From the NCBI GenBank assembly GCA_020847735.1, contig JADLBL010000001.1, forward strand, positions 1-64,000: 64,000 bases of DNA. The letters run 5' to 3'. The stretch is from Candidatus Eisenbacteria bacterium (GTDB lineage Bacteria > Eisenbacteria > RBG-16-71-46). The translations under genes and the position numbers were made by a program. The notes under the pieces are model-generated. The model made no database searches. It was given only the letters and a program-made list of their open reading frames with translations, and was not told the origin of the DNA. Positions 55,532 to 64,000 of this stretch are shown here, piece by piece. The first letter of the stretch is position 1; every line of letters begins with the position of its first letter.

Positions 55532-56706
55532 ACGGCGGACCCGCAGCGGCAGTCCGCGACGTGGCGGTGCTCGGCTCGACGGGCTCGATCGGCGTGCAGA
55601 CGCTCGAGGTCGCGGACCGCGAACCGGACCGCCTGCGGGTCACGGCCCTTGCGGCCGGATCGAACCTCGAGCGGCTGTGCGCGCAGGCGCGCCGCTGGCA
55701 GCCGACGTTTCTCGCCCTCGAACGCGCCGGCGACGAAGCGGCGGCGCGCGCGGCGCTGCGGGCGGCCTGCCCCGGTGCGCGGGTCGAGATCGGCGAGGGC
55801 GCGGCGGAGAAGCTGGCGCGCGAGTGCGGCGCCGGCGACGTGGTCAACGGCATCGTCGGCGCGGCGGGACTCGCGGCGTCGCTCGCCGCGCTCGAGCGCG
55901 GCGCCCGGCTCGCCCTCGCGAACAAGGAAACGCTGGTGGTGGGCGGCCCGCTCGTCCGGCGGGCGCTCGAGCGCGGAGGGGGGCGGCTGCTGCCGGTGGA
56001 CAGCGAGCACAGCGCGGCGATGCAGTGCCTGCTCGGCCGCCCGCCCGCCGAGGTGGCCCTGCTCACGCTCACGGCCTCGGGCGGTCCGCTGCGGACGCAC
56101 CCCGACTGGCGGCGCGCGAGCCGCGCCGAAGTGCTGGCCCATCCCGTCTGGGCGATGGGCGCGCGCATCACCTGCGATTCGGCCACGCTGTTCAACAAGG
56201 GTCTCGAGATCCTCGAAGCGCACTGGCTCTTCGACCTGCCGTGGGAACGGCTGGGCGCGGTCATTCATCCGCAGGCGCTGGTGCACGCCATCGCCACCTT
56301 CACCGACGGCTCGCTGATCGCGCAGGTCGCACGCGCCGACATGAAGCTGCCGATCCAGCTCGCGCTGTCGTGGCCGGAGCGCTGGTCGCCCGCCGTGCCC
56401 GCCGCCTCGCCGCTCGAGCTCGCGCGCCTCGACTTCGAGCCGGTGGAGCCGTCGCGCTTCCCCGCCTACGCGTGCGCGCTGGCCGCCGGCCGGCTGGGGG
56501 GCACCGCGCCGTGCGCGCTGAACGCCGCCGACGAGATCGCGGTCCAGGCGTTTCTCGACGGCGCGATCCCGCTGGGGCGCCTGCCGCGGATCCTCGAGAG
56601 CGTTCTCGACGCCCACGCGGTGGAGCCGGTCGAGTCGCTCGCGCAACTGCGCGCGGTGGACGCACGCGCGCGCGCGGACGCGCGCGCGGCGGTGTCGCGT
56701 GCCTGA
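55528..56706 (+). CDS. dxr: 1-deoxy-D-xylulose 5-phosphate reductoisomerase
   Basis: The 392-residue protein has the NADPH-binding VLGSTGSIGVQTLEV at 13-27, LANKETLVVGG, the metal-binding PVDSEHSAAMQCL, ASGGPLR and TCDSATLFNKGLE. It commits flux to the MEP isoprenoid pathway, which feeds uppS upstream. In many diderms rseP follows dxr; here four glycosyltransferases are inserted. Confidence 0.96.
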   Translation: MNGGPAAAVRDVAVLGSTGSIGVQTLEVADREPDRLRVTALAAGSNLERLCAQARRWQPTFLALERAGDEAAARAALRAACPGARVEIGEGAAEKLARECGAGDVVNGIVGAAGLAASLAALERGARLALANKETLVVGGPLVRRALERGGGRLLPVDSEHSAAMQCLLGRPPAEVALLTLTASGGPLRTHPDWRRASRAEVLAHPVWAMGARITCDSATLFNKGLEILEAHWLFDLPWERLGAVIHPQALVHAIATFTDGSLIAQVARADMKLPIQLALSWPERWSPAVPAASPLELARLDFEPVEPSRFPAYACALAAGRLGGTAPCALNAADEIAVQAFLDGAIPLGRLPRILESVLDAHAVEPVESLAQLRAVDARARADARAAVSRA

Positions 56707-56766
56707 GCCGGCGGGAGTCCGCGCCGCGGGCGCGGCGAAACGGACCGTCGCGCCGCCGGGGCCGGC

Positions 56767-57780
56767 ATGAGCGACGTGACGCTCGCGATCCGCCTGCGCG
56801 CCCTGGGGGACGTCGTGCTGGTGACCCCGGCGCTGCGCTCGCTCGCCGGCGGTTGCCGGGAACTGCACGTCGTCACCGAGCCGCGCTTCGCGCCGCTGCT
56901 CGAGGGCCTGCCGTGGATCGCCCGCGTGTGGGGCGTCGAGCGCAGCGGCGCTTCGACGCGCGGGACGGCCGCCGCGCTGCGCCGGCTGCGCCCGCGCCGG
57001 GCGGTGGACTTCTTCGGCAACCCGCGCTCGGCGCTGCTCGCGCGAGCCAGCGGCGCGGCCGCCGTGTGGGGCTACGACCTGCGCGGCAGGCGGCACTTCT
57101 ACACCGGCACGGTGCCGCGCGAGAAGCGCCTTGCGGGCGGCCGGCGCGAACCCGCGGTCGAGACGCACCTGCGGCTCGCCCGGGCGGCCGGGGGAGCGGC
57201 CGGCGACACGCGAACCGAGATCGCCGCGCCGCCGGCGGCCCGCTCGCTGGCGGAGCGGCTGCTGGCCGAGGCCGGCGTGCGCGAGCCGGGCCGGACGGTC
57301 GGACTCCTCGCGGCCGGGTCCTGGCCCACCAAGGCGTGGCCGGTCTCGCACAGCGCCGTGCTCGCGCGCGAACTGTCCGCGGCCGGTTACGAGGTGCTGC
57401 TGCTCGCGGGGCCGGGCGAGGCCGGCGTCACCCGGCGGCTCGCCGGCCTCGCTCCGGAGGTGCGCGCGCTTCCGCCGTGCGGCGTCGGTCCGCTCGTCGC
57501 GGTGATCGCCCGGCTGCGCGCGGTGGTCGGCACCGACAGCGGGCCGCGGCACGTCGCGGCCGCGCTCGGCGTGCCGACGTTCTCGTGGTTCGGGCCGACC
57601 CATCCGGACACGTGGAATCCGCCCGGCGACGCGCACGGCTTCTGGGCGACGGACCTGCCCTGCCGGGCCTGTGACCTCACCGCCTGCCCGCACTGGAACT
57701 GCCTGCCCTCGCTGTCCCCCGGCGACGGCAGCGCGCTGGTTCTGGCCCACCTCGAAAGGCACGCGCGCGATGGCCGGTGA
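56767..57780 (+). CDS. glycosyltransferase family 9 (heptosyltransferase-like)
   Basis: The 337-residue GT-B enzyme starts IRLRALGDVVLVTPALRSL and has the C-terminal GSWPTKAWP and VVGTDSGPRHVAAALGVP motifs typical of GT9. It contains a Cys-rich C-terminal stretch CRACDLTACPHWNC. Enzymes of this family add heptoses to the LPS inner core. It overlaps the next gene by 11 bases. Confidence 0.9.
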   Translation: MSDVTLAIRLRALGDVVLVTPALRSLAGGCRELHVVTEPRFAPLLEGLPWIARVWGVERSGASTRGTAAALRRLRPRRAVDFFGNPRSALLARASGAAAVWGYDLRGRRHFYTGTVPREKRLAGGRREPAVETHLRLARAAGGAAGDTRTEIAAPPAARSLAERLLAEAGVREPGRTVGLLAAGSWPTKAWPVSHSAVLARELSAAGYEVLLLAGPGEAGVTRRLAGLAPEVRALPPCGVGPLVAVIARLRAVVGTDSGPRHVAAALGVPTFSWFGPTHPDTWNPPGDAHGFWATDLPCRACDLTACPHWNCLPSLSPGDGSALVLAHLERHARDGR

Positions 57781-58549
57781 ACTGCCGATCTCGGTGCTGC
57801 TGCTCGCGCGCGACGAGACCCGCGACCTCGAGGAGCTGCTGCCGACGCTGGCGTTCGCGCGCGAAGTGGTGGTGGTGTGGGATCCGCGGGGTGAGCGGGC
57901 GACGCGTGACGCCGCCGAACGGCTCGGCGCCCGCGTGCACGAGCGACGCTTCGAGGGTTTCGGCCCGCAGCGCCGGCATGCGCTCGAGCAGTGCACGCAG
58001 GACTGGGTGCTGTGGCTGGACGCCGACGAACGCCTGACGGGCGAATCGCTGCCCACGCTGCGGCGGCTCACGGCCCTGCCAGCCGATCGCTCGCTCGTGG
58101 CGGCGCGCCGGCGGACGTGGTTCCTCGGGCGCCGGATCCGCTGGTGCGGCTGGGGGGACGAGTGGTTGCCGCGGCTGTTCGGCCGGCGGGCCGCGAGCTT
58201 CGACGACGCGACGGTGCACGAGCAGGTTCGGATCGGGAACGCGCGCGTGCTGCGCGCGCCCGGGCCGTTCGAGATCGAGCACCACAGCTACCGCACGCTG
58301 GAGGACTGCTTCCTCAAGATGCGGCGCTACGCGTCCGCCGGCGCCGAACAGGACTGGGCGCGGGGGCGCCGCGCGGGGGCCCTCGACCTCCTGCTGCGGC
58401 CGCCGCTGCGCTTCGCGCGCCAGTACGTCGCGCAGCTCGGGTTCCTCGACGGCGTCCACGGCCTCGTGCTGTGCGGATTCGCCGCCGCGCAGGTGTTCCT
58501 CAAGTACGCCGCGCTCTGGGACCGGGGCCGGCGCGAGGGAAGGCGCTGA
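57770..58549 (+). CDS. glycosyltransferase family 2 (LPS core type)
   Basis: The 259-residue GT-A enzyme has an early VLLLARDETRDLEELLPTL, a DxD-like WLDADERLT, and late KMRRYASAGAEQDWARG, which resembles the WaaE/KdtX type of LPS core glucosyltransferases. A hydrophobic segment near the C-terminus could attach it to the membrane. It overlaps the GT9 gene upstream and is followed after two bases by the next glycosyltransferase. Confidence 0.88.
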   Translation: MAGELPISVLLLARDETRDLEELLPTLAFAREVVVVWDPRGERATRDAAERLGARVHERRFEGFGPQRRHALEQCTQDWVLWLDADERLTGESLPTLRRLTALPADRSLVAARRRTWFLGRRIRWCGWGDEWLPRLFGRRAASFDDATVHEQVRIGNARVLRAPGPFEIEHHSYRTLEDCFLKMRRYASAGAEQDWARGRRAGALDLLLRPPLRFARQYVAQLGFLDGVHGLVLCGFAAAQVFLKYAALWDRGRREGRR

Positions 58550-58551
58550 CG

Positions 58552-59622
58552 ATGCGCCGGATCTGCTTCTTCGGCGCCTGGGACCCGGACTATCCGCGCA
58601 ACCGCATCCTGCGCGAGGGCCTGCGGCGCGCCGGCTGCGGCGTGCTCGAGGCGAGGGCGCGGGAGACGCGCGCGTTCCGCCGCTGGCCGGCGCTCGTCTC
58701 ATCCTGGCGGCGGGTGGCCCGCGAAACCGACGTGATGTTCGTGCCCGAGTTTCGCCACAAGGACGTGCCGCTCGCTCGTCTGCTGCGCGGCCGCCGGCCG
58801 CTGGTCTTCGACCCGCTGGTTTCGCGCTGGGACACGCTGGTCGGCGACTGGCGGCTGCACGGAGCGTCGTCGGCCCAGGCGCGCTGGAACCGCGCGCTCG
58901 ACCGCTGGAGCCTGGGCTGCGCCGACCTGGTGCTGTGCGACACCTGGGCGCACGGCGAACTGTTCGAGTCGCTGGGGGCGCGGCGCGCGCGCCTGCGCCG
59001 CGTGCTGGTCGGCGCCGAGGACGTGTTCTTCTCGATCGGCCCGCCGCCGGCCCCTGAGCCGCTGCGGATCCTTTATGTCGGCGGGTTCCTGCCGCTGCAC
59101 GGCACGCCCACCATCATCGAGGCCGCGGCCGCGCTCGAGGCGCGCGGCGCCGCGCTCCCGCCCTGGACGCTGCGGATGGTGGGGACCGGCATCGAGTACG
59201 AGAGCTGCAGGGCGCTCGCGGCCCAACGGCGGCTCACGCGGATCGAGTTCGCGGGCCGTCGCCCCTACGACGAGGCGCCGCGCGAAATCGCCGCCGCGCA
59301 CCTCGTGCTCGGTGCGTTCGGCGCCGGCGACAAGACGGCGCGCGTGATACCGCACAAGCTCTGGCAGGGCCTTGCGGCCGGGCGCGCGGTGGTGACGGGG
59401 GACGGGCCCGGCGTTCGCGAGGTGTTCACGGACGGCGTGCACCTGTCGCTCGCGCCGCGCGGCGAGGCCGGCGCGCTCGCGGACGCGCTGGCTTCGCTGC
59501 TCGTCGCCGCGCCGCTGCGCGCGTCGCTCGCCGCCGCCGGTCACGCGCGCGCGGTCGAGATCGGCACCCCGGAGGCGGTGGGCCGCACGCTGGCCGGGGC
59601 GATCGCCGAGGTGGCGGCGTGA
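58552..59622 (+). CDS. glycosyltransferase, GT-B group 1 type
   Basis: The 356-residue protein has two Rossmann halves; the C-terminal one has ILYVGGFLPLHGTPTIIEAA and a late PHKLWQGLAAGRAVVTGDGPGVREVF, the donor-binding pattern of GT4-like enzymes. It probably acts on an LPS or related envelope glycan. It overlaps the following gene by four bases. Confidence 0.85.
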   Translation: MRRICFFGAWDPDYPRNRILREGLRRAGCGVLEARARETRAFRRWPALVSSWRRVARETDVMFVPEFRHKDVPLARLLRGRRPLVFDPLVSRWDTLVGDWRLHGASSAQARWNRALDRWSLGCADLVLCDTWAHGELFESLGARRARLRRVLVGAEDVFFSIGPPPAPEPLRILYVGGFLPLHGTPTIIEAAAALEARGAALPPWTLRMVGTGIEYESCRALAAQRRLTRIEFAGRRPYDEAPREIAAAHLVLGAFGAGDKTARVIPHKLWQGLAAGRAVVTGDGPGVREVFTDGVHLSLAPRGEAGALADALASLLVAAPLRASLAAAGHARAVEIGTPEAVGRTLAGAIAEVAA

Positions 59623-60728
59623 AGGTCGCCCACCTCGACACGGGCCGCACCTGGCGGGGCGGACAGGGGCAGGTGCTGCTGCTCATGCGCGAGCTGCGCC
59701 GTCGCGGGGTCGAACAGCTGCTGCTCGCGCCCCGTGCCCCGCTGCTCGAGAAGGCGCGGGCGGAGGGTTTCGCAGCTCAGCGCTGGCGCTCGCGCGGCGA
59801 GATGGATCTGCCGGCCATGCTCGCGGCCCGGGGCGCACTCGCCCGCTTCGGCCCCGAGGTCGCGCACCTGCACAGCGCGCACGCCCACGCGCTGGGCGTG
59901 CCCGCGGCGCGCTGGGCCGGCGTGCCGGGGGTCGTGGTCGCGCGTCGGGTGGATTTCCGGGTCGGCGGCAGCCCGCTCAGCCGGCTCAAGTACCGCCTGC
60001 CGGTGGACCGCTATTTCTGCATCAGCGAGGGCGTGCGGCAGGCGATGCTCGCGTCCGGGGTCGCGGCGGAGAAGCTTGCACTCGTTCCGAGCGGCGTGGA
60101 CCTCGCCGCGGTCGAAGCCGAGGGGCGGGCGCCCGCGCCGGACCTGCGGGCGCTGCTCCGCCTGCCCTCCGACGCGGAAATCCTCGGCACGGTCGCTTCG
60201 CTGGCGCCGCACAAGAACCACATCCTGCTGCTGGAGGCCGCCCCGGCCGTGCTCGCGGCGCGGCCACGCGCCCACTTCGTGTGGCTCGGGGAAGGCGAGT
60301 GCCGCGGACCGCTCGAACGGCGCAGGGCCGCGTTGGGGCTCGAAGCGCGCGTCCACCTGCCGGGCTTTCGGCCCGACGCGCGCTCGCTCATGAAGCAGTT
60401 CGACCTGTTCGTCCTGCCGAGCTACCTCGAGGGGCTGTGCACGTCGCTGCTCGACGCCCAGGCGCTCGGCGTGCCGATCGTCGCGACCGCCGTGGGAGGG
60501 GTACCGGAGGTGGTCCGCGACGGCGTCACGGGGCGGCTCGTCGGGAAGCTCGAACCGGCGGCGCTCTCCGGCGCGCTGCTCTCGGCGCTGGCCGACCCGG
60601 CCGCCCGCTCCGCATGGGCGGAGGCGGGCAGGGGGGCGGTGCGTGCGTTCGGCATCGCGCGCACGGCGGAGCGCACGCTCGAGGAGTACGCGCGCCTTCC
60701 GGGGGCAAGGACGGTCACGGCCCGGTGA
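59619..60728 (+). CDS. glycosyltransferase family 4
   Basis: The 369-residue GT-B enzyme opens with a typical HLDTGRTWRGGQGQVLLLM segment and has LGTVASLAPHKNH, FVLPSYLEGLCTSLLDAQAL and a GGVPEVVRDGVTG donor site. It extends a glycan from a nucleotide-sugar donor, most likely in LPS or a lipid-linked polysaccharide. GTG start overlapping the previous glycosyltransferase gene. Confidence 0.9.
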   Translation: MKVAHLDTGRTWRGGQGQVLLLMRELRRRGVEQLLLAPRAPLLEKARAEGFAAQRWRSRGEMDLPAMLAARGALARFGPEVAHLHSAHAHALGVPAARWAGVPGVVVARRVDFRVGGSPLSRLKYRLPVDRYFCISEGVRQAMLASGVAAEKLALVPSGVDLAAVEAEGRAPAPDLRALLRLPSDAEILGTVASLAPHKNHILLLEAAPAVLAARPRAHFVWLGEGECRGPLERRRAALGLEARVHLPGFRPDARSLMKQFDLFVLPSYLEGLCTSLLDAQALGVPIVATAVGGVPEVVRDGVTGRLVGKLEPAALSGALLSALADPAARSAWAEAGRGAVRAFGIARTAERTLEEYARLPGARTVTAR

Positions 60729-60840
60729 AACCCGTCGCGCTTCCGCCACCGGCGCGCGGGACGGCTCAGATCGCGTGCGCCGGAGGCCGATGAAGCGGGA
60801 GCGTCGCCGGCGGCCGGGGCGCCTCGTAGGCCGCGATCGC

Positions 60841-60870
60841 TTGACCGTCGCGAACGGCGGCGGGTAGCTT
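60841..60870 (+). promoter_or_regulatory. promoter of rseP-bamA
   Basis: -35 TTGACC (60841-60846) and -10 TAGCTT (60865-60870) are 18 bases apart, 39 bases before the rseP GTG. Nothing else is seen in gap 60729-60909. Confidence 0.6.
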
Positions 60871-60909
60871 CGCGCCGCTTCCCGACCCTTCCATCCCCGA
60901 GGAAACCGC

Positions 60910-62292
60910 GTGCTCGTGAACGCCATCCTGCCGGGCGCCGTGCTGCTCGGCATCGTGATCTTCTTCCATGAACTGGGCCATTTCCTGATCGCGAAATGGC
61001 GGGGCATCACGGTCACGAAGTTCTCGATGGGCATGGGACCGGAAATGGTCGGATTCACCGCGGGTGGAACGCGCTACTGCCTGTCGTGGATCCCGCTCGG
61101 CGGCTTCGTGCAGATGGCGGGCGACCAGCCGAACGAGGACGGCAGCATTCCCGCCGGCGGGCCCGAGCAGTTCCTGACGCACCACTGGTTCGGGCGCATG
61201 CTCGTGGCGCTCGCCGGCCCGGCCGCGAACCTGGTGCTGGCGTTCGTCATTTACCTCGTCCTCTACGCCGCGGTGGGCGTGGCCCAGCGGGAGTGGCCGA
61301 GCGTGCTGGGGCCTCCCGAGGCGGGCTCGCCGGCCGCGCTGGCGGGGCTGCGCGAGGGCGACGTCGTGCAGACCGTGGCCGGCGGGGCCGTGGCCACCTG
61401 GACGGACGTCGAGCGGCGCGCCGCGAAGTCGGACTCGACGAAGGCGCTCGAGATGCGGGTTCGCCGCGGCGACTCGACGTTCACCGTCACGACGGCTCCG
61501 CAGGCGCGACGCGCCTTCCTCGCCAGCCTCGACCGTCCGCACCCGCCGGTCGTCGGCGGGCTGAGCACCGGGCAGCCCGCGTACCTCGCCGGCATGAAGG
61601 AAGGCGACCGCATCCTCGCCCTGGACGGCAAGGCGATCGGCCAGTTCGGCGACATCCGGCGACTGCTGAAGGGTCGCGCGGAGCAGGACGTGGTCGTGCG
61701 GGTGCGTCGCGACGGGACCGACTTCGATCTCAAGCTGCGTCCCGCGCAGATGCCGGGGGACACGCCGGGCCAGGGCTTCATCGGCATCGAGGAGGTCGGA
61801 CCCACGGGGCCGCAGGGCGAACGGGTCCGCTACGCGCTCCGCGAGTCGGTGCCGCTGGCCTTCCAGCAGACGCTGGCCGGCACGGTGCTGGTCTACGACG
61901 GGCTGTGGACCACGCTCACGCGCTTCTGGCAGGTGCGCGAGCAGATGGGCGGCCCGATCTTCATCGCCCAGATGGCGAGCGACGCGGCGCGGCGCGGGTT
62001 CGAGTACTGGCTCAACCTGATGGCGATGATCAGCCTCGCCGTCATGGCGTTCAACCTGCTGCCGATTCCGCTGCTCGACGGCGGACACGTCTTCCTCGCG
62101 CTGCTCGAAGCGGTGCGCCGGCGGGCCCTGTCGGCCCGCGGCTACCTTCGCTTCATGCGGGTCGGGCTGGTGTTCGTCGGGCTGCTGTTCGTCTTCATCA
62201 TCGCGCAGGACGTCATGCGGCCGCTCCGGCGCATGCAGGCGCTGGGGAAGGCTCCCCGGGAGACGACGACGGTTGCGCCCGCGCCACGCTAG
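60910..62292 (+). CDS. rseP: RIP site-2 zinc metalloprotease RseP
   Basis: The 460-residue membrane protease has the zinc-binding HELGH near residue 20, two PDZ domains (about 130-215 and 220-290) and the third ligand in LLDGGH (about residue 395). It performs intramembrane cleavage in envelope-stress signalling and cleans up signal peptides. GTG start downstream of a good promoter. It overlaps the bamA-like gene by 20 bases. Confidence 0.95.
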   Translation: MLVNAILPGAVLLGIVIFFHELGHFLIAKWRGITVTKFSMGMGPEMVGFTAGGTRYCLSWIPLGGFVQMAGDQPNEDGSIPAGGPEQFLTHHWFGRMLVALAGPAANLVLAFVIYLVLYAAVGVAQREWPSVLGPPEAGSPAALAGLREGDVVQTVAGGAVATWTDVERRAAKSDSTKALEMRVRRGDSTFTVTTAPQARRAFLASLDRPHPPVVGGLSTGQPAYLAGMKEGDRILALDGKAIGQFGDIRRLLKGRAEQDVVVRVRRDGTDFDLKLRPAQMPGDTPGQGFIGIEEVGPTGPQGERVRYALRESVPLAFQQTLAGTVLVYDGLWTTLTRFWQVREQMGGPIFIAQMASDAARRGFEYWLNLMAMISLAVMAFNLLPIPLLDGGHVFLALLEAVRRRALSARGYLRFMRVGLVFVGLLFVFIIAQDVMRPLRRMQALGKAPRETTTVAPAPR

Positions 62293-64000
62293 CGGGGCGG
62301 TCGCGCTCCTGGTCGGACTGGCGCTCGCGGCCGTCGCGCCGCCCTCGTCGGCGCAGCGCTCCGAGTTTCCCGAGGAGCTGCGCACCATCGAAAGCGTCCG
62401 CTACACGGGCCTGCACGCGATCTCGAAACGGCAGCTGCTCAAGGGCGCCTCGATGCGCACCCGGCGGCCGTCGGTCTTTCCCTGGCGCGAGAAGCCGGCT
62501 TTGCGGCGCGACTACCTGCGCGCCGACTCGTCCTCCATCGTCGGCCTGTACCGGCACTACGGCTTTCTCGACGCGCGCGTGCGCGTCCGGCTGCTGCCGG
62601 CGAGGGACGTCCGATCCACCCGGGTCGTGTTCGAAATCACCGAAGGCCCGCGCACGCGCATCGAGCGCGTGGACCTGGCCGGCGTCGTCTCGTACCCGGA
62701 GAAGGAACTTCGCCGCTCCCTGCTGTCGCGGCCGCGCGAGCCGTTCGATCCGGCGCTCGTGCAACTCGACACGCTGCGGATCAAGGCGCTCTACCGGGAA
62801 CGCGGCCACTTCGTCGGCGCCGACGGCGAAGCCCTGCCGGGCTCGGATTCGGCGAAGGCGATCGTGGCCTTTTCCGTGCGCGAAGGCCCGCTGTTCCGCA
62901 TCGGCAAACTCGAGTTCGAGACGAACGGCAAGGTGCGCGAGTCGCTCGCACGTCGCGAGATGCTGCTGCGCCCGGGCGACGTGTACCGCCAGACCAATCT
63001 CCAGCATTCGATCGAACGGCTTTACGGCACCGGGCTCTACCGGCAGGTGCAGGTGTCGTCCGTGCTGGACACGGCGGACGGCGAGGTCAACCTCGACATC
63101 CGGTTGTCCGCGCGCAAGAGCCGCTGGATCGACGGCGGCGTCGGCAGCGGAACGACCGACCGGTTCCGCGTCTCGGGCGAATGGGGACATCGCAATCTCG
63201 ACACGCGTGCGCTCGGCGGCGCCGTGGACGGGGAGTACTCGCTCGACGGCACGGGCCATTTCCGCAAGGCGGGCGCGAGCGCGACGTTGACCGAACCGTG
63301 GCTCCTGGGCGTCCGACTGCTGGGGCAGGCGGGGGTCTACACGCTGCGCGAGGACGACCGCTCGAACTCGAACTTCATCCGGCGGCGGGACGAGCAGGGC
63401 TTCACCTTCACGCTGTTCCGCGAACTGAGCCGCCTGTCGCGGGTGACGCTCGCGCAGTCGAACCGCTTCGTGCGCCAGGACTACGACACGCTGCCCGGCG
63501 GCGTGGTCGCCCGGCCGGACACGCTGCGGGCGCGCTACCGCACGAACTCGCTCCGCCTGACGGTCGAGCGCGACCTGCGCGACAACCGCGTCGCGCCGCA
63601 GCGTGGCTCCTACCAGATCGTGAGCGGCGAACTCGCCGGCGGCCCGCTGCGCGGCACGAGCAGCTACCGCAAGGTGCTCGTGACCTCGACGTGGTATTCC
63701 CAGCTCGCCAACGGCTGGGGGCTGGCGGCACGCGCCTCGGGGGGCGTCATGGAGCCCTTCGGAACGCCGCCCGACAACTTCTCGCCGACCGAAGGACTCG
63801 ATGGCGAGGTCGCGCGCGTGCCGTTCGAGTCGAGGTTCTTCATCGGCGGCGTCAATTCCCTGCGCGGCTACGGCGAGAACTCGGTGCCGCCCTCGGGAGG
63901 CATGGCCATGGCGCTCGCGAACCTGGAGCTGCGCGTTCCGCTGGTCGGGCCGCTGGGCGTCGAGGCGTTCGTGGACGCGGGGAATGTCTGGGCGCGCCCG
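62273..64000 (+). CDS. BamA-like Omp85 outer membrane protein (cut by window edge)
   Basis: 576 codons are visible and the frame is open at the end. TTG 62273 gives a signal peptide (residues 1-28, SSA/Q). At least three POTRA-like domains follow (about 38-110, 125-195, 205-270), then a 16-strand-type barrel with the RFFIGGVNSLRGY motif near residue 520 (the VRGF motif of Omp85). It inserts outer membrane beta-barrels. BamA has five POTRA domains, TamA three, so the name is inferred from position after rseP. It overlaps rseP by 20 bases. Confidence 0.9.
   Translation, partial: MRPRHASGAVALLVGLALAAVAPPSSAQRSEFPEELRTIESVRYTGLHAISKRQLLKGASMRTRRPSVFPWREKPALRRDYLRADSSSIVGLYRHYGFLDARVRVRLLPARDVRSTRVVFEITEGPRTRIERVDLAGVVSYPEKELRRSLLSRPREPFDPALVQLDTLRIKALYRERGHFVGADGEALPGSDSAKAIVAFSVREGPLFRIGKLEFETNGKVRESLARREMLLRPGDVYRQTNLQHSIERLYGTGLYRQVQVSSVLDTADGEVNLDIRLSARKSRWIDGGVGSGTTDRFRVSGEWGHRNLDTRALGGAVDGEYSLDGTGHFRKAGASATLTEPWLLGVRLLGQAGVYTLREDDRSNSNFIRRRDEQGFTFTLFRELSRLSRVTLAQSNRFVRQDYDTLPGGVVARPDTLRARYRTNSLRLTVERDLRDNRVAPQRGSYQIVSGELAGGPLRGTSSYRKVLVTSTWYSQLANGWGLAARASGGVMEPFGTPPDNFSPTEGLDGEVARVPFESRFFIGGVNSLRGYGENSVPPSGGMAMALANLELRVPLVGPLGVEAFVDAGNVWARP

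Overview
This is a very GC-rich bacterial chromosome segment (roughly 70% GC by eye), almost fully coding. Nearly all genes lie on the plus strand, and many overlap by 1-17 bases (ATGA/GTGA junctions) or start with GTG or TTG. It encodes a diderm cell: a secretin and type IV pilus assembly genes, a lipid A acyltransferase, LPS-type glycosyltransferases, lipoproteins and an Omp85/BamA barrel. The gene content and style would fit a deep-branching diderm such as Candidatus Eisenbacteria or a relative. That placement is inference; no 16S rRNA gene is present to test it. There are no insertion sequences, prophage genes, CRISPR arrays or frameshifted genes, so this looks like a stable core-genome region.

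Layout. 1-8126: two tandem type IV pilin-like genes (the first cut by the window edge), an ABC exporter pair, a TPR-like protein and pilMNOPQ. 8223-12701: aroK, a lipoprotein plus LolA-like pair, rsmD, coaD, pta and a small zinc-ribbon gene. 12712-18713: an aconitase-fold protein without catalytic residues, obgE, a HEAT-repeat protein, dprA, an LpxL-type acyltransferase, a thioesterase, and a convergent DUF3467 gene. 18899-21056: a histidine-kinase-like protein lacking its phospho-acceptor histidine, then tRNA-Phe and tRNA-Thr. 21217-30245: a glmM-like mutase, glmS, ridA, selD with an adjacent tRNA-Sec, a DUF5683-like protein, lepA, lepB and hemW. 30277-33798: hrcA, grpE, dnaJ and rsmE, without dnaK. 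33930-40682: rpsU, cvpA, mutS2, dnaG and rpoD, an extended macromolecular-synthesis operon. 40758-48857: a minus-strand lipoprotein, tRNA-CAU and tRNA-Val, a zinc-ribbon coiled coil, a membrane patatin, rnhA, the RNase P RNA, recJ and rel. 48854-56706: dtd, maf, rplM-rpsI, rpsB-tsf-pyrH-frr, and uppS-cdsA-dxr. 56767-64000: four glycosyltransferases, rseP and the start of a bamA-like gene that runs off the window.

Regulation. About ten sigma70-type promoters can be read, with the pattern TTGAC(N)-N16-18-TA(G/C)NNT. Four of them have the -35 hexamer overlapping the stop codon of the upstream gene, and two (hrcA, rnhA) place the -10 so close to the start codon that leaderless mRNA is expected. 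Strong hairpins follow pilQ and separate rpsB from tsf.

Most unusual content: the inactive-looking aconitase homologue in the obgE operon; the histidine kinase that lost both its histidine and its ATP-binding motifs; the selD-tRNA-Sec cassette, which implies selenocysteine use; rnhA abutting the RNase P RNA; and a patatin phospholipase split by four membrane helices.
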